A DNA stretch of 64,000 bases. It comes from Streptomyces lincolnensis. Its GTDB lineage: Bacteria; Actinomycetota; Actinomycetes; Streptomycetales; Streptomycetaceae. The stretch lies in the NCBI RefSeq assembly GCF_021173675.1, contig NZ_JAIHON010000007.1, positions 124,001 to 188,000 on the forward strand, written 5' to 3'. This document shows, in pieces, positions 41,487-50,225 of this stretch. Both the position numbers and the translations under genes were made by a program. Under the pieces are notes generated by a model. It did no database searches, had not been told where the DNA came from, and was given only the letters and a program-made list of their open reading frames with translations. Position 1 is the stretch's first letter; each line of letters opens with the position of its first letter.

Positions 41487-43001
41487 TCAGACCAGCGGTG
41501 CCTGGACGGTGACGAACGAGTGGGGCGGCAGCGTCAGGGTCAGGCCCCGGTCGGTGATCTTCAGGGCGTCGAAGGGGCGCGGGGCGACGGCCGCCGAGGC
41601 GTCCGGGGTGTTGTGGGCCTGGAGCGTGTCGGCCGTCAGCAGCCGGGCGGTCGGCTCGCCGATTCCGCCGCCGCGCAGGTCGAGCGTCACCTCGGCGGGT
41701 TCCTCGGCGTCCAGGTTGGACAGGGAGACGAGTACCTTCCCGTCCTTGACGCTCGCCGAGGCGGACAGGGTCTCCAACTCGGCGTCCCCGACACGGCGGA
41801 CGCCCTGGGCGCGCAGGTGGACGGCGAGCGAAGTGGCGTCCTGATGGCCCTTGTTCATCTCGAACACGTGGTACGTCGGGGTCAGCACCAGCGCGTCGCC
41901 GTCGGTGAGGACCATCGCCTGCAGGACGTTGACGGTCTGGGCGATGTTGGCCATGTACAGGCGTGCGGCGTGCTTGTGGAAGATGTCGAAGTGGGTGCTC
42001 GCCACGAGCGCGTCGCGCAGGGTGTTCTGCTGGAACAGGAAACCCGGGTTGGTGCCCGGTTCCACGTCCCACCACGTGCCCCACTCGTCCAGGACCAGTC
42101 CGACCGTACGGCCGCGGTCGTAGAGGTCCATGACCGTGGAGTGGCCGGTGAGGATCTCGTCGATCTTCCGGGCGGAGACCATCGTCCGGTAGTAGTCGTC
42201 GGTGTCGAATCCGGTCGCGCTGCCCTTGGCCTCCCAGGGGCCGGAGAGCGTGTAGTGGTGGACGGAGATGCCCTGGAAGAAGGTGCGCGGGGTGGCCTCG
42301 CAGCCGAAGCAGTTGATCTGCTCCATCAGGGTGCGGGTCCAGGCGTAGTCCGCGTCGGACGCGCCGGAGGCGATGCGGTAGAGCTTGTTGTCGCCGTGGT
42401 CCCGGCAGTACGTGGCGTACTGCCGGGCCAGGTCGGCGGAGTACTCGGCGCGCATGTTGCCGCCGCAGCCCCAGGTCTCGTTGCCGATGCCCCAGAACCT
42501 CACCCGCCAGGGCTCCTCGCGGCCGTTGGCCTTGCGCAGCCGCACCATCGGGCTGTCGCCGTCGCGGGTGAGGTACTCGACCCACTCGCTCATCTCCCGC
42601 ACCGTGCCGGAGCCGACGTTGCCGCTGATGTACGGCTCCGTGCCGAGGAGTTCGCACAGGGCCATGAACTCGTGGGTGCCGAAGTGGTTGTTCTCCTCGA
42701 CGTTGCCCCAGTGGGTGTTGACCATCCGGGGGCGCTGCTCGCGGGGACCGATGCCGTCCATCCAGTGGTACTCGTCGGCGAAACAGCCGCCCGGCCAGCG
42801 CAGGTTGGGGATGTTCAGGGCCCGCAGGGCCTCGACGACGTCGAGACGGATGCCGCCCTCGTTGGGGATCGGTGAGTCCTCGCCGACCCAGAAACCGCCG
42901 TAGACGCAGCGGCCGAGGTGCTCGGCGAAGTGGCCGTAGAGGTGTCGGCTGATCGTCGGGCCCTCGATGTCGAGGTTGATGACCGCGGTGGCGTCCGGCA
43001 C
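41487..43001 (-). CDS. GH51 alpha-L-arabinofuranosidase
   Basis: A 504-residue intracellular glycosidase; start GTG at 43001 with CAGGAG upstream. The acid/base Glu is in WGIGNETWG (E175) and the nucleophile in VLDEWGTWW (E306), as in GH51. LRWPGGCFADEYHW near residues 68-80 binds the arabinose ring. No signal peptide is present, so it should cleave arabino-oligosaccharides after uptake and release L-arabinose. It lies 68 bases before the LacI gene in the same direction. Confidence 0.95.
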   Translation of the reverse strand: MPDATAVINLDIEGPTISRHLYGHFAEHLGRCVYGGFWVGEDSPIPNEGGIRLDVVEALRALNIPNLRWPGGCFADEYHWMDGIGPREQRPRMVNTHWGNVEENNHFGTHEFMALCELLGTEPYISGNVGSGTVREMSEWVEYLTRDGDSPMVRLRKANGREEPWRVRFWGIGNETWGCGGNMRAEYSADLARQYATYCRDHGDNKLYRIASGASDADYAWTRTLMEQINCFGCEATPRTFFQGISVHHYTLSGPWEAKGSATGFDTDDYYRTMVSARKIDEILTGHSTVMDLYDRGRTVGLVLDEWGTWWDVEPGTNPGFLFQQNTLRDALVASTHFDIFHKHAARLYMANIAQTVNVLQAMVLTDGDALVLTPTYHVFEMNKGHQDATSLAVHLRAQGVRRVGDAELETLSASASVKDGKVLVSLSNLDAEEPAEVTLDLRGGGIGEPTARLLTADTLQAHNTPDASAAVAPRPFDALKITDRGLTLTLPPHSFVTVQAPLV

Positions 43002-43021
43002 GTAGGCGCTCCTGGGTGAGG

Positions 43022-43045
43022 TTGTTTGTATCGATAAAAATCACC
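43022..43045 (-). promoter_or_regulatory. Candidate operator before the arabinofuranosidase
   Basis: An AT-rich island (TTTTTATCGATACAAAC on the minus strand) contains the perfect 8-bp palindrome TATCGATA (43029-43036), about 30 bases before the start. It stands out from the GC-rich surroundings and fits the size and position of a LacI-type site, though it lacks the usual central CG-flanked 14-bp symmetry. Confidence 0.4.
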
Positions 43046-43117
43046 TCCGGGCGGGTCCCGAGTCAAGACCTGGGTGCGAGTCGAGACCCAAGGGCGCCGC
43101 ATCCCCGGGGGCGGGCT

Positions 43118-43819
43118 TCAGCACCTCAGCTCCTCAAGGCGCTCCAGCTCGTCGCGCAACGACTCCCGCTCCTGCGCGGTGAGCGGGGTCGCGGCGGCTC
43201 TCGCGAGCGCGGACGTCGCGGTCCCTTCGTCGCCCAGGCGCCCGGCGACGTCCGCCCGGAGCACCAGCAGGCGGAACAACTGCACGGGAGCGGGCGGCGC
43301 GTCCTCGCCGCGCAGCACCCGGTCGATGATCTTCGCGGCGGCGGCCGGGTCGTCCCGGGAGTCCGCGAAGAGGGAGGCGTGGTGCAGGGCGCGGGCGAAG
43401 GGTTCCGTGGGTGCGGGCCGGTGGCGCTGGTCGGGGCTGGTCGGCTGCCCGACGCGCAGGCAGTTGCCGCCCGGGTCGGTCATGAGGAACTGCCGGACGC
43501 CGTGCGAGGTGTCCCTGAGCGCCCCTATGCGCGGCAGGCCGCGGGTCGGGATGCTTCCGTACGCCGTCTTGAGGCCGGACCGGAAGTCCTCGTGCAGTCG
43601 GTCGACGTCGTCGGTGCGGATGTAGCACGTGCTGTAGGACTGCGCCGGCTCGTACCGCTTCATCCCGAAGAAGTGCAGGTGGATGTCGGCGCGCTCCACG
43701 ACCGCGTAGGGATTGGGGCTGTTCTGCCGGAAGGTCACCTCGAACCCCAGCGCGGTGTAGAAGTCGAGGACGGGCTGGAGGGCGTGGCACGGCAGCATCG
43801 GAATGGTCTTCTCGCTCAT
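43118..43819 (-). CDS. VOC family protein with helical C-terminal extension
   Basis: About 233 residues from the ATG at 43819. The first 120 residues are a glyoxalase/bleomycin-resistance (VOC) fold: IPMLPCHALQPVLDFYTALGFEVTF, VERADIHLHFFGMK, QFLMTDPGGNCLRVG. The remaining 110 residues are helical and rich in Ala/Arg/Glu (ALHHASLFADSRDDPAAAAKIIDRVL, SLRDELERLEEL) and look like TPR-type helices. VOC proteins bind metals or drugs. The combination suggests a binding protein; the ligand is unknown. The next gene diverges from it. Confidence 0.85.
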   Translation of the reverse strand: MSEKTIPMLPCHALQPVLDFYTALGFEVTFRQNSPNPYAVVERADIHLHFFGMKRYEPAQSYSTCYIRTDDVDRLHEDFRSGLKTAYGSIPTRGLPRIGALRDTSHGVRQFLMTDPGGNCLRVGQPTSPDQRHRPAPTEPFARALHHASLFADSRDDPAAAAKIIDRVLRGEDAPPAPVQLFRLLVLRADVAGRLGDEGTATSALARAAATPLTAQERESLRDELERLEELRC

Positions 43820-43891
43820 GGCCGCTAGATTAGTCAAAGTTGATTAGCTGGGGAGGGTCTTTTCGGCCCGGCGTGTGCTGGACTTGGGCCC

Positions 43892-44635
43892 ATGGACGCA
43901 CGCGTGGTCGGAGTGGACGTCGGCTCGGTGGCTCTGGGCCGGTTCGCCTGGGCCGCGCTCGACACGCCGGCCCTGTCCGTCGCCGGGCAGGGGAGCGACC
44001 CCGAGGGCGCCGTTCAGTCCCTGGTGGCGGGTCTGGGGGCGGACCGCCGGGCCGCGCTGGTGCTGGAGGCGCCGATGTCGGTGCCGGTTCCCGCCACCGA
44101 CCGGGCCGACGGGTGGAGCGCGCTGGGCCGGGCGCGCGCGGGGGAGGGGAACCGCCCGTGGTCGGCGGGCGCCGGTGCGGGTGTCCTGGCCACGGGTGTC
44201 GCGCAGGCCGCGTGGATGCTGGGCAGGCTCGCCGACGCCGCGCCCGGTACGACGGTGACCACGCGGCCGGAGCGCTGGACCGCCCCGCACGGCCCCCGAC
44301 TGCTGGTGGCCGAGGCGCTGGTCTCCGGCACGGGCAAGCCCGTCCCCACGGCCGCCGGTCCGCACGCCGCCGACGCGGAGGCGGCCTGCCGCGCCCTGGC
44401 CGAGCGGTTGCGACGACCGTCCGACCTCGCCTCCGACGTGCGCTGCGCGCCGCACCGCCCCTTCAACCTGGTGGCCGCGGCCACGCTGTGGGCAGGACTG
44501 GACATCGCCGCCGACGAACTCCACCAGGACGTGCTGGTCGTGCGCGCCCGTCCGGTCCGTGTCGACGCGGATCAGGACCGTACCGCCACCACGGTGGGCC
44601 CGTTCGGCCCTGTCCGGGATCCCGGCGACGGGTGA
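43892..44635 (+). CDS. DUF429-like predicted nuclease/ATPase-fold protein
   Basis: A 247-residue protein with VVGVDVGSVALGRFAWAALD near the start and LVLEAPMSVPVP, TTVTTRPERWTAP and AADAEAACRALAERL later. The early Asp-containing strand and the overall pattern resemble DUF429 proteins, predicted to have an RNase H-like fold. No ribosome site is evident. It lies alone upstream of the phosphoketolase gene. The function is unknown. Confidence 0.65.
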   Translation: MDARVVGVDVGSVALGRFAWAALDTPALSVAGQGSDPEGAVQSLVAGLGADRRAALVLEAPMSVPVPATDRADGWSALGRARAGEGNRPWSAGAGAGVLATGVAQAAWMLGRLADAAPGTTVTTRPERWTAPHGPRLLVAEALVSGTGKPVPTAAGPHAADAEAACRALAERLRRPSDLASDVRCAPHRPFNLVAAATLWAGLDIAADELHQDVLVVRARPVRVDADQDRTATTVGPFGPVRDPGDG

Positions 44636-44698
44636 GAGTGGGGAAGGCGGGGACCCGCACGCTGCCCGCCCCGAGCCCAGACCCGGAAGGCAATCCTC

Positions 44699-47083
44699 AT
44701 GCCCGTCGACACCCAGAAGGCGCCCGCCGAGCTCACGGACGACGAGGTACAGGCACTGGACGCCCACTGGCGCGCCGCGAACTACCTGTCCGTCGGCCAG
44801 ATCTACCTGATGGCGAACCCGCTGCTGACCGAGCCGCTGCTCCCGGAACACGTCAAACCGCGACTTCTCGGCCACTGGGGCACCTCACCAGGACTGAACC
44901 TGGTGCACACCCACCTCAACCGCGTCGTCAAGGCCCGTGCCCGCGACGCCCTGTGCGTATGGGGCCCCGGCCACGGCGGCCCGGCCGTGCTCGCCAACGC
45001 GTGGCTGGAGGGGTCGTACACCGAGACGTACCCGGACATCACCCGGGACGCCGACGGAATGGCCCGCCTGTTCAAGCAGTTCTCGTTCCCCGGCGGAGTG
45101 CCCAGCCACGTCGCCCCGGAGACACCCGGCTCCATCCACGAGGGCGGCGAACTCGGCTACTCCCTGTCGCACGCCTACGGCGCCGCCCTCGACAACCCCG
45201 ATCTGCTGGTGGCCTGCGTCATCGGCGACGGCGAGGCGGAGACCGGGCCGCTGGCCGCCTCCTGGCACTCCAACAAGTTCCTGGATCCGGTGCACGACGG
45301 CGCCGTCCTGCCGATCCTGCACCTGAACGGCTACAAGATCGCCAACCCGACGGTGCTCGCCCGCCTCCCCGAGTCCGAACTCGACGACCTGCTGCGCGGC
45401 TACGGCCACGAGCCGATCCACGTCACCGGCGACGACCCCGTCGCCGTACACCGGGCCATGGCCGCCGCCATGGACGAGGCCGTGGAGCGCATCGACGCCA
45501 TCCAGCGCGCCGCACGCGAGGAAGGGACAGGAGAGCGCGCCGCGTGGCCCGTGATCGTGCTGCGCACCCCGAAGGGGTGGACGGGCCCGGCCGAGGTCGA
45601 CGGCCTGCCGGTCGAGGGGACCTGGCGCTCCCACCAGGTCCCGCTGTCCGCCGTCCGCGACAACCCCGACCACCTGCGGCAGTTGGAGGCATGGCTGCGT
45701 TCCTACCGTCCGGAGGAACTGTTCGACGAACAGGGCCGCCCCCGGGCCCAGGTGCTCTCCTGCGTGCCCGACGGCACCCGCCGGCTCGGCGCCACCCCGC
45801 ACGCCAACGGCGGCCTGCTGCTACGCGAGTTGCCGCTGCCGGAGCTGGAGACGTACGCCGTGCCGGTCGACAAGCCCGGCGCCTCGATGCACGAGCCCAC
45901 CCGCGTCCTGGGCGACGTCCTGGAACACGTCATGCGCAGGACGCAGGACCGCCGCGACTTCCGGATCGTGGGCCCCGACGAGACCGCCTCCAACCGGCTC
46001 CAGGCGGTCTACGCGGCGAGCGGCAAGGCCTGGCAGGCGCAGACCCTGCCGGTCGACGAGCACCTGGACCGGCACGGCCGGGTGATGGAGATCCTCTCCG
46101 AACACACCTGCCAGGGCTGGCTGGAGGGATACCTCCTGACCGGGCGGCACGGGCTGTTCTCCTGCTACGAGGCGTTCGTGCACATCGTCGACTCGATGGT
46201 CAACCAGCACATCAAGTGGCTGCGGGTGACCCGCCGGCTGCCCTGGCGCGCCCCGGTCGCCTCCCTCAACTACCTGCTCACCTCACACGTGTGGCGCCAG
46301 GACCACAACGGCTTCTCCCACCAGGACCCCGGCTTCGTCGACCACGTCCTCAACAAGAGCCCCGAGGTCGTCCGGGTCTACCTGCCGCCGGACGCCAACA
46401 CGCTGCTGTCGGTGGCCGACCACGCCCTGCGCAGCCGCGACTACGTCAACGTGATCGTGGCCGGCAAGCAGCCCTGCTTCGACTGGCTGTCCATGGACCA
46501 GGCCCGGGCGCACTGCGCGCGCGGCGCCGGGATCTGGGACTGGGCCGGGACCGAGGACGGCTCCCGCGAGCCCGACGTGGTGCTCGCGGCCGCGGGTGAC
46601 GTGCCCACCCAGGAGGTACTGGCCGCGGCGCAGCTGCTGCGCCATCAGCTGCCGGACCTGTCCGTCCGGGTCGTCAACGTCGTCGACCTGGCCCGGCTGC
46701 TGCCGCGGGAGGAGCACCCGCACGGTATGCCGGACGCGGAGTACGACGCGCTGTTCACCCCCGACAAACCGGTGATCTTCGCCTACCACGGCTATCCCTG
46801 GCTCGTGCACCGCCTGGCCTACCGCCGCACCGGCCACAAGAACCTGCACGTACGCGGCTACAAGGAGATCGGTACGACGACCACCCCGTTCGACATGGTC
46901 GTCCGCAACGACCTCGACCGCTACCGGCTCGTCATGGACGTCATCGACCGCGTCCCCGGCCTCGCGGTGCGCGCCGCGGCCCTGCGGCAGCGGATGGAGG
47001 ACGTCCGGCTGCGCCACCACGCCTGGATCCGCGAACACGGCACCGACCTGCCCGAGGTCGCCGACTGGACCTGGGACGGCTGA
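44699..47083 (+). CDS. xfp: Phosphoketolase (xylulose-5-phosphate/fructose-6-phosphate)
   Basis: A 794-residue TPP enzyme, full length for XFP. Motifs: GHWGTSPGLNLVHTHLNR, VWGPGHGGPAVLANAWLEGSYTE, the TPP-binding GDGEAETGPLAASWHSNKF and the C-terminal DVVLAAAGDVPTQEVLAAAQLLR. It splits xylulose-5-phosphate (or fructose-6-phosphate) with phosphate into acetyl phosphate and a shorter sugar phosphate, bypassing glycolysis. GGAAGG precedes the ATG. No acetate kinase gene lies nearby. Its 3' end is duplicated immediately downstream. Confidence 0.96.
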   Translation: MPVDTQKAPAELTDDEVQALDAHWRAANYLSVGQIYLMANPLLTEPLLPEHVKPRLLGHWGTSPGLNLVHTHLNRVVKARARDALCVWGPGHGGPAVLANAWLEGSYTETYPDITRDADGMARLFKQFSFPGGVPSHVAPETPGSIHEGGELGYSLSHAYGAALDNPDLLVACVIGDGEAETGPLAASWHSNKFLDPVHDGAVLPILHLNGYKIANPTVLARLPESELDDLLRGYGHEPIHVTGDDPVAVHRAMAAAMDEAVERIDAIQRAAREEGTGERAAWPVIVLRTPKGWTGPAEVDGLPVEGTWRSHQVPLSAVRDNPDHLRQLEAWLRSYRPEELFDEQGRPRAQVLSCVPDGTRRLGATPHANGGLLLRELPLPELETYAVPVDKPGASMHEPTRVLGDVLEHVMRRTQDRRDFRIVGPDETASNRLQAVYAASGKAWQAQTLPVDEHLDRHGRVMEILSEHTCQGWLEGYLLTGRHGLFSCYEAFVHIVDSMVNQHIKWLRVTRRLPWRAPVASLNYLLTSHVWRQDHNGFSHQDPGFVDHVLNKSPEVVRVYLPPDANTLLSVADHALRSRDYVNVIVAGKQPCFDWLSMDQARAHCARGAGIWDWAGTEDGSREPDVVLAAAGDVPTQEVLAAAQLLRHQLPDLSVRVVNVVDLARLLPREEHPHGMPDAEYDALFTPDKPVIFAYHGYPWLVHRLAYRRTGHKNLHVRGYKEIGTTTTPFDMVVRNDLDRYRLVMDVIDRVPGLAVRAAALRQRMEDVRLRHHAWIREHGTDLPEVADWTWDG

Positions 47084-47150
47084 CGGGCACCGGACCGGTC
47101 GCAAGGGGTTCACCTGGCACGGCTGAGCGGCACCGGACCGGTCGCAACGG
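47070..47150. repeat. 43-bp tandem duplication of the phosphoketolase 3' end
   Basis: The segment with CTGGGACGGCTGA and CACCGGACCGGTCGCAA recurs 43 bp downstream as CTGGCACGGCTGA and the same CACCGGACCGGTCGCAA (starts at 47088 and 47131). The duplication copies the stop codon of the gene. It lies directly before the large hairpin at 47145. Confidence 0.8.
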
Positions 47151-47196
47151 GCGGCGCCTGGTGAGGAGTTGGTCCCTCACCAGGCGGCGCCCGTTG
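47145..47196. terminator. Long hairpin downstream of phosphoketolase
   Basis: Arms 47145-47166 and 47175-47196 match over 21 of 22 bp around an 8-base loop. It is well placed to terminate the phosphoketolase message. The rest of the 391-base gap to the ATP-grasp gene (47197-47474) shows no gene; the frame at 47161-47382 is an Arg-rich chance frame. Confidence 0.7.
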
Positions 47197-47474
47197 CCCG
47201 TGCGCGCCTTCAGGGCGCACGGGCGGGGGCGGACGGCGCAGGGCCGGGAGCAGGCGGACGGCCCGTGTGCGCCCTGTCGGGGCTCCCGCCGGGCGCCTAC
47301 CGTGGCGCCACGGCCCTGCGGAAGGGATGCGGCAGGGCGGAACCTCCTGTGGTCACCGACGCGTGACAGGAACCACCCCTGAACCACCACCGTGAACCAC
47401 TCGTGAGTCCGCTCGTGCCGAACCGTCACCGGCCCACGGCACGGGGGACGTCGAAAGCTTCCGTGGAGGCAGCC

Positions 47475-48452
47475 GTGTTCCGACCCTGCATCGCCCTGAT
47501 CGCCGACCCCACCTCGCCCGAGGGCTGCCGCGAGTACCTGGCCGAGGCCGTCGAACTCCTCACCGGCACACCCCCGGTGCGGATCGACGCCCGGCACTTC
47601 GCGGCGGGCGGATCCGGCCACGGGGTCCCCGAAGGCGGACGCTTACGTCTGCGGGTCCCCGAACAGGACCTGGACGTCGCGCCCGACGCGGTGGTCCTCT
47701 ACGAGATCCCGCCCCACCGGCGCCGCCCCCTCGCGGCCTTTCAGCTCCTGCTGCGGCGTCACGGCGTGGTGACCCTAGCGGCGGACCCCGACGCCTGGCG
47801 GACGGCGACCGAGAAGAACCTGACCGTCGCCCGCCTCGCCCGGGACGGAGTGGCGCAGATGGAGACCGTCGTGCTGTCCCGGCCCGGTCCCCAGGACGCT
47901 CTGGCCGTCTTCGACAGGCTCGGGCGCGACACCTGGGCGCGACCGGTCGTCGGCACCGGCGGCGACGACACCTTCCACATCACGACGGAGCCGGGGCTTC
48001 GGCAGGCGGTCGACTTCTACGCCGAGCGCGGCACCGACTGGCTCCTGTCCCGCGACGCGGGGAACATCACCGCCGAGGGCCACCGTCACCAGTTCCGCGT
48101 GTTCGTGCTGGGGGAGCGGATCGTCCACGCCCGGGAGCACATCCAGCCGGCACCCGACGTCCCCTGCAACACCTGCCGGGGAGCGACGCCCGTCCACATC
48201 GCTCCCGAGGACCTGCCCCCACGCCTCGCCCAACTCGCCGTCGCCGCCACCGCGTCGGTCGGACTGCCCTTCGCCGGCGTCGACCTGGCCGTCGAGAACG
48301 GCGGCGTCGTCTTCGAGGTCAACGTCCAACCGGCCTTCGTGGACGGCGAGCTCGAATCCGTCGCCGTCCCCTACATCCGGGCACACCTCGACGCGCTTGC
48401 CCCGGCAGGGCGCGGGACGGTCGCGGGGCGGGTACGGACCCCTCTGGGGTGA
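47475..48452 (+). CDS. ATP-grasp (RimK-like) family protein
   Basis: About 325 residues from the GTG at 47475 (GGAGG five bases upstream); the frame is open to 47403. The ATP-grasp core has WARPVVGTGGDDTFHIT, QFRVFVLGERIVHAREHI and the metal site FAGVDLAVENGGVVFEVNVQPAF. Such enzymes join an amino acid or peptide to a carboxylate using ATP (RimK, glutathione or LysX-type ligases). No partner carrier protein or peptide gene lies nearby, so substrates are unknown. It precedes the universal stress protein remnant. Confidence 0.85.
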   Translation: MFRPCIALIADPTSPEGCREYLAEAVELLTGTPPVRIDARHFAAGGSGHGVPEGGRLRLRVPEQDLDVAPDAVVLYEIPPHRRRPLAAFQLLLRRHGVVTLAADPDAWRTATEKNLTVARLARDGVAQMETVVLSRPGPQDALAVFDRLGRDTWARPVVGTGGDDTFHITTEPGLRQAVDFYAERGTDWLLSRDAGNITAEGHRHQFRVFVLGERIVHAREHIQPAPDVPCNTCRGATPVHIAPEDLPPRLAQLAVAATASVGLPFAGVDLAVENGGVVFEVNVQPAFVDGELESVAVPYIRAHLDALAPAGRGTVAGRVRTPLG

Positions 48453-48509
48453 GCTGAGCCCCGGTCTCAGTCGCGCCCGCCGGTGGAGCAAGTCCTGAAG
48501 GAGGCTCAC

Positions 48510-48643
48510 ATGTCCCACCACGTCTCACTCGTCGTCCCAGGCCGCAGGCCGCACCCCGTACCGCCGGCCCCCACGCCGGGCCGGTGACTCACCACGTGCT
48601 GCGGGAGGTGGCGACGCCGGTCGCGGTGGTGCCCCACGACTGA
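48510..48643 (+). pseudogene. Remnant of a universal stress protein gene
   Basis: After AAGGAGG an ATG at 48510 starts a 25-residue frame beginning MSHHVSLVV and ending at TGA 48585-48587. Overlapping it, GTG 48584 opens a 19-residue frame reading THHVLREVATPVAVVPHD, typical of the C-terminal helix and strand of UspA proteins. N- and C-terminal pieces therefore survive with about 110 intervening codons lost. The family call rests mainly on the C-terminal piece. The rest of the 48453-48720 gap shows nothing else. Confidence 0.55.
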
Positions 48644-48720
48644 ACCGTCACCCCTGGCGGACCGCGGAGGCCGGTTCGCCTCAAGCGGTGCTGAGACGGA
48701 CCCGGTTCACCCGGGGCTCA

Positions 48721-50130
48721 TCACAGGACCGCTGTCACCAGGACAAAGGCGGTCGCAAGGACAGGTGCGACGCCGACGATCGCGGCACAGTAGCGCAGCA
48801 GCCTGCGCTGGAACGCGTCCCGGTCGTCGACCTGGGCGTTGACGAGCACCATGACGCCATTGCTGGAGAAGGGGCTGACGTCGACCACCACGGTGCAGAA
48901 GGCGAGCGCCGCGACGAGTGCGGTGACTCCCAGGTCGCCCTGCGCCAGGATGGGCGCCGCCAGCGGGAGAACGATGCCCAGGGTGCCGATCGAGGAGCCG
49001 ATCGCCGAGATCGCGGCCACCGCGAGACAGAGGACGAAGGCGGTCAGGTACGGAGAGCCCAGGTCGGCGGCGGCATCGCCGAGATATTTCAATGTGCCGT
49101 TGGCTTCCAGCACGTTCATGTACGTGAGCATTCCGCAGACCAGCAGAACCGCCGACCAGGTGATGTTGTTGATCGCCTCCTTGTGCCGACGCGGTGCCAC
49201 CACCAGCAGGACGGCCGCGATGCACATCGAGGAGATGCCGACGTCGAGGTCGTAGAAGGCCGCGCTGAGGAGCAGGCCGACCAGGCCGACCAGCGTCAGT
49301 GCCCTGATCGGGGTGAGCCCCGGTTTCTCACCGGCGGCGCCTGCCTCGCGCACGGGGACGGCGGCTCCGGTCACGAGTGAGGCCACCCCGGTCCCCGCAC
49401 CGCCACCGGTGGGGACACCGCCCGCGGCGTCGGCACCCGCGACGGGCCCGCTTCCCGAGCTCGCGGCGGCCGGGCCGGAATCCGCGTCCTCGCCCACCTC
49501 CTCGCCCACCTCCTCGGCCTCCTCGGTGGTGTCTTCATGAAGCAGGTGACGGCCCCGCAGCAGGAACAGGACAAGGGCGATGAGGAAGTTGAGGCCGAGT
49601 GGGATCAGGAAGAGCGCGAGGGAGTCGGCATGCAGCCCGGCATCGTCGAGCCAGCCGTTGATGAACGCGCCGTAGAGGTTGATCGGTGAGAACGCGGCGC
49701 CCAGCACCCCGTGGCTGATCATCATGCCCATCAGAAGCGGATCGATCTTGTGCTTGCGGGCTATGGGCATCGCGATCGGCGCGAGCATGCCGACCGCGAG
49801 AACGGCGCCGAGGGCCATCAGGACGGCCCCCAGCACGAACATCAGCCAGACGATCGCCCACCTGCGCCCTCGTACGAGCCTCAGCAATCCGGTGACGATG
49901 AGGTCGACCGTGCCGTTGGTGCGAGCGATACCGAACAGCAGGGTGATGCCCACGATCACGACGAAGATGTTCGCCGGGAAGGAGCCGACGACGTCGTCGA
50001 GCGGCATGTCGGACAGGAGGGGGCCGATGGTGAAGGCGGCGGCGAACGCGAGCACTCCCATGTTGACCGGGGTGGCGGTGCCGAGGGCGAACAGGGCGGC
50101 GAGCGCGAGGAGGGATATCAGGTAAGTCAT
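48721..50130 (-). CDS. MatC-like dicarboxylate carrier (SLC13-type permease)
   Basis: A 469-residue permease from the ATG at 50130 (GGAGTCGACG upstream). The N-terminus (LALAALFALGTATPVNMGVLAFAAAFTIG, VVGSFPANIFVVIVGITLLFGIA) matches the MatC_N malonate/dicarboxylate carrier family. About ten helices are split by a Glu/Ala/Gly-rich loop of about 80 residues. The family takes up malonate and related diacids. It is the last gene, after a 95-base gap, of a minus-strand run leuC, leuD, rraA-like, matC-like and probably imports the acid used by those enzymes. Confidence 0.88.
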   Translation of the reverse strand: MTYLISLLALAALFALGTATPVNMGVLAFAAAFTIGPLLSDMPLDDVVGSFPANIFVVIVGITLLFGIARTNGTVDLIVTGLLRLVRGRRWAIVWLMFVLGAVLMALGAVLAVGMLAPIAMPIARKHKIDPLLMGMMISHGVLGAAFSPINLYGAFINGWLDDAGLHADSLALFLIPLGLNFLIALVLFLLRGRHLLHEDTTEEAEEVGEEVGEDADSGPAAASSGSGPVAGADAAGGVPTGGGAGTGVASLVTGAAVPVREAGAAGEKPGLTPIRALTLVGLVGLLLSAAFYDLDVGISSMCIAAVLLVVAPRRHKEAINNITWSAVLLVCGMLTYMNVLEANGTLKYLGDAAADLGSPYLTAFVLCLAVAAISAIGSSIGTLGIVLPLAAPILAQGDLGVTALVAALAFCTVVVDVSPFSSNGVMVLVNAQVDDRDAFQRRLLRYCAAIVGVAPVLATAFVLVTAVL

Positions 50131-50225
50131 CGTCGACTCCGATGTGCGCGACAGTACCGGGGCACCGTCGTGGGATGAGCGGCTCGCGGGGGAGCGGGAG
50201 CGGGGTGCGCGTGTACGCCGTTCGG

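Noticed and set aside
40399..43044. A single 881-residue frame across LacI and GH51
   Set aside because: The N-terminal two thirds are an out-of-frame reading of the arabinofuranosidase; LacI begins at 41418.
47161..47382. Small gene after phosphoketolase
   Set aside because: The frame starts inside the large hairpin, is Arg-rich and has no ribosome site.
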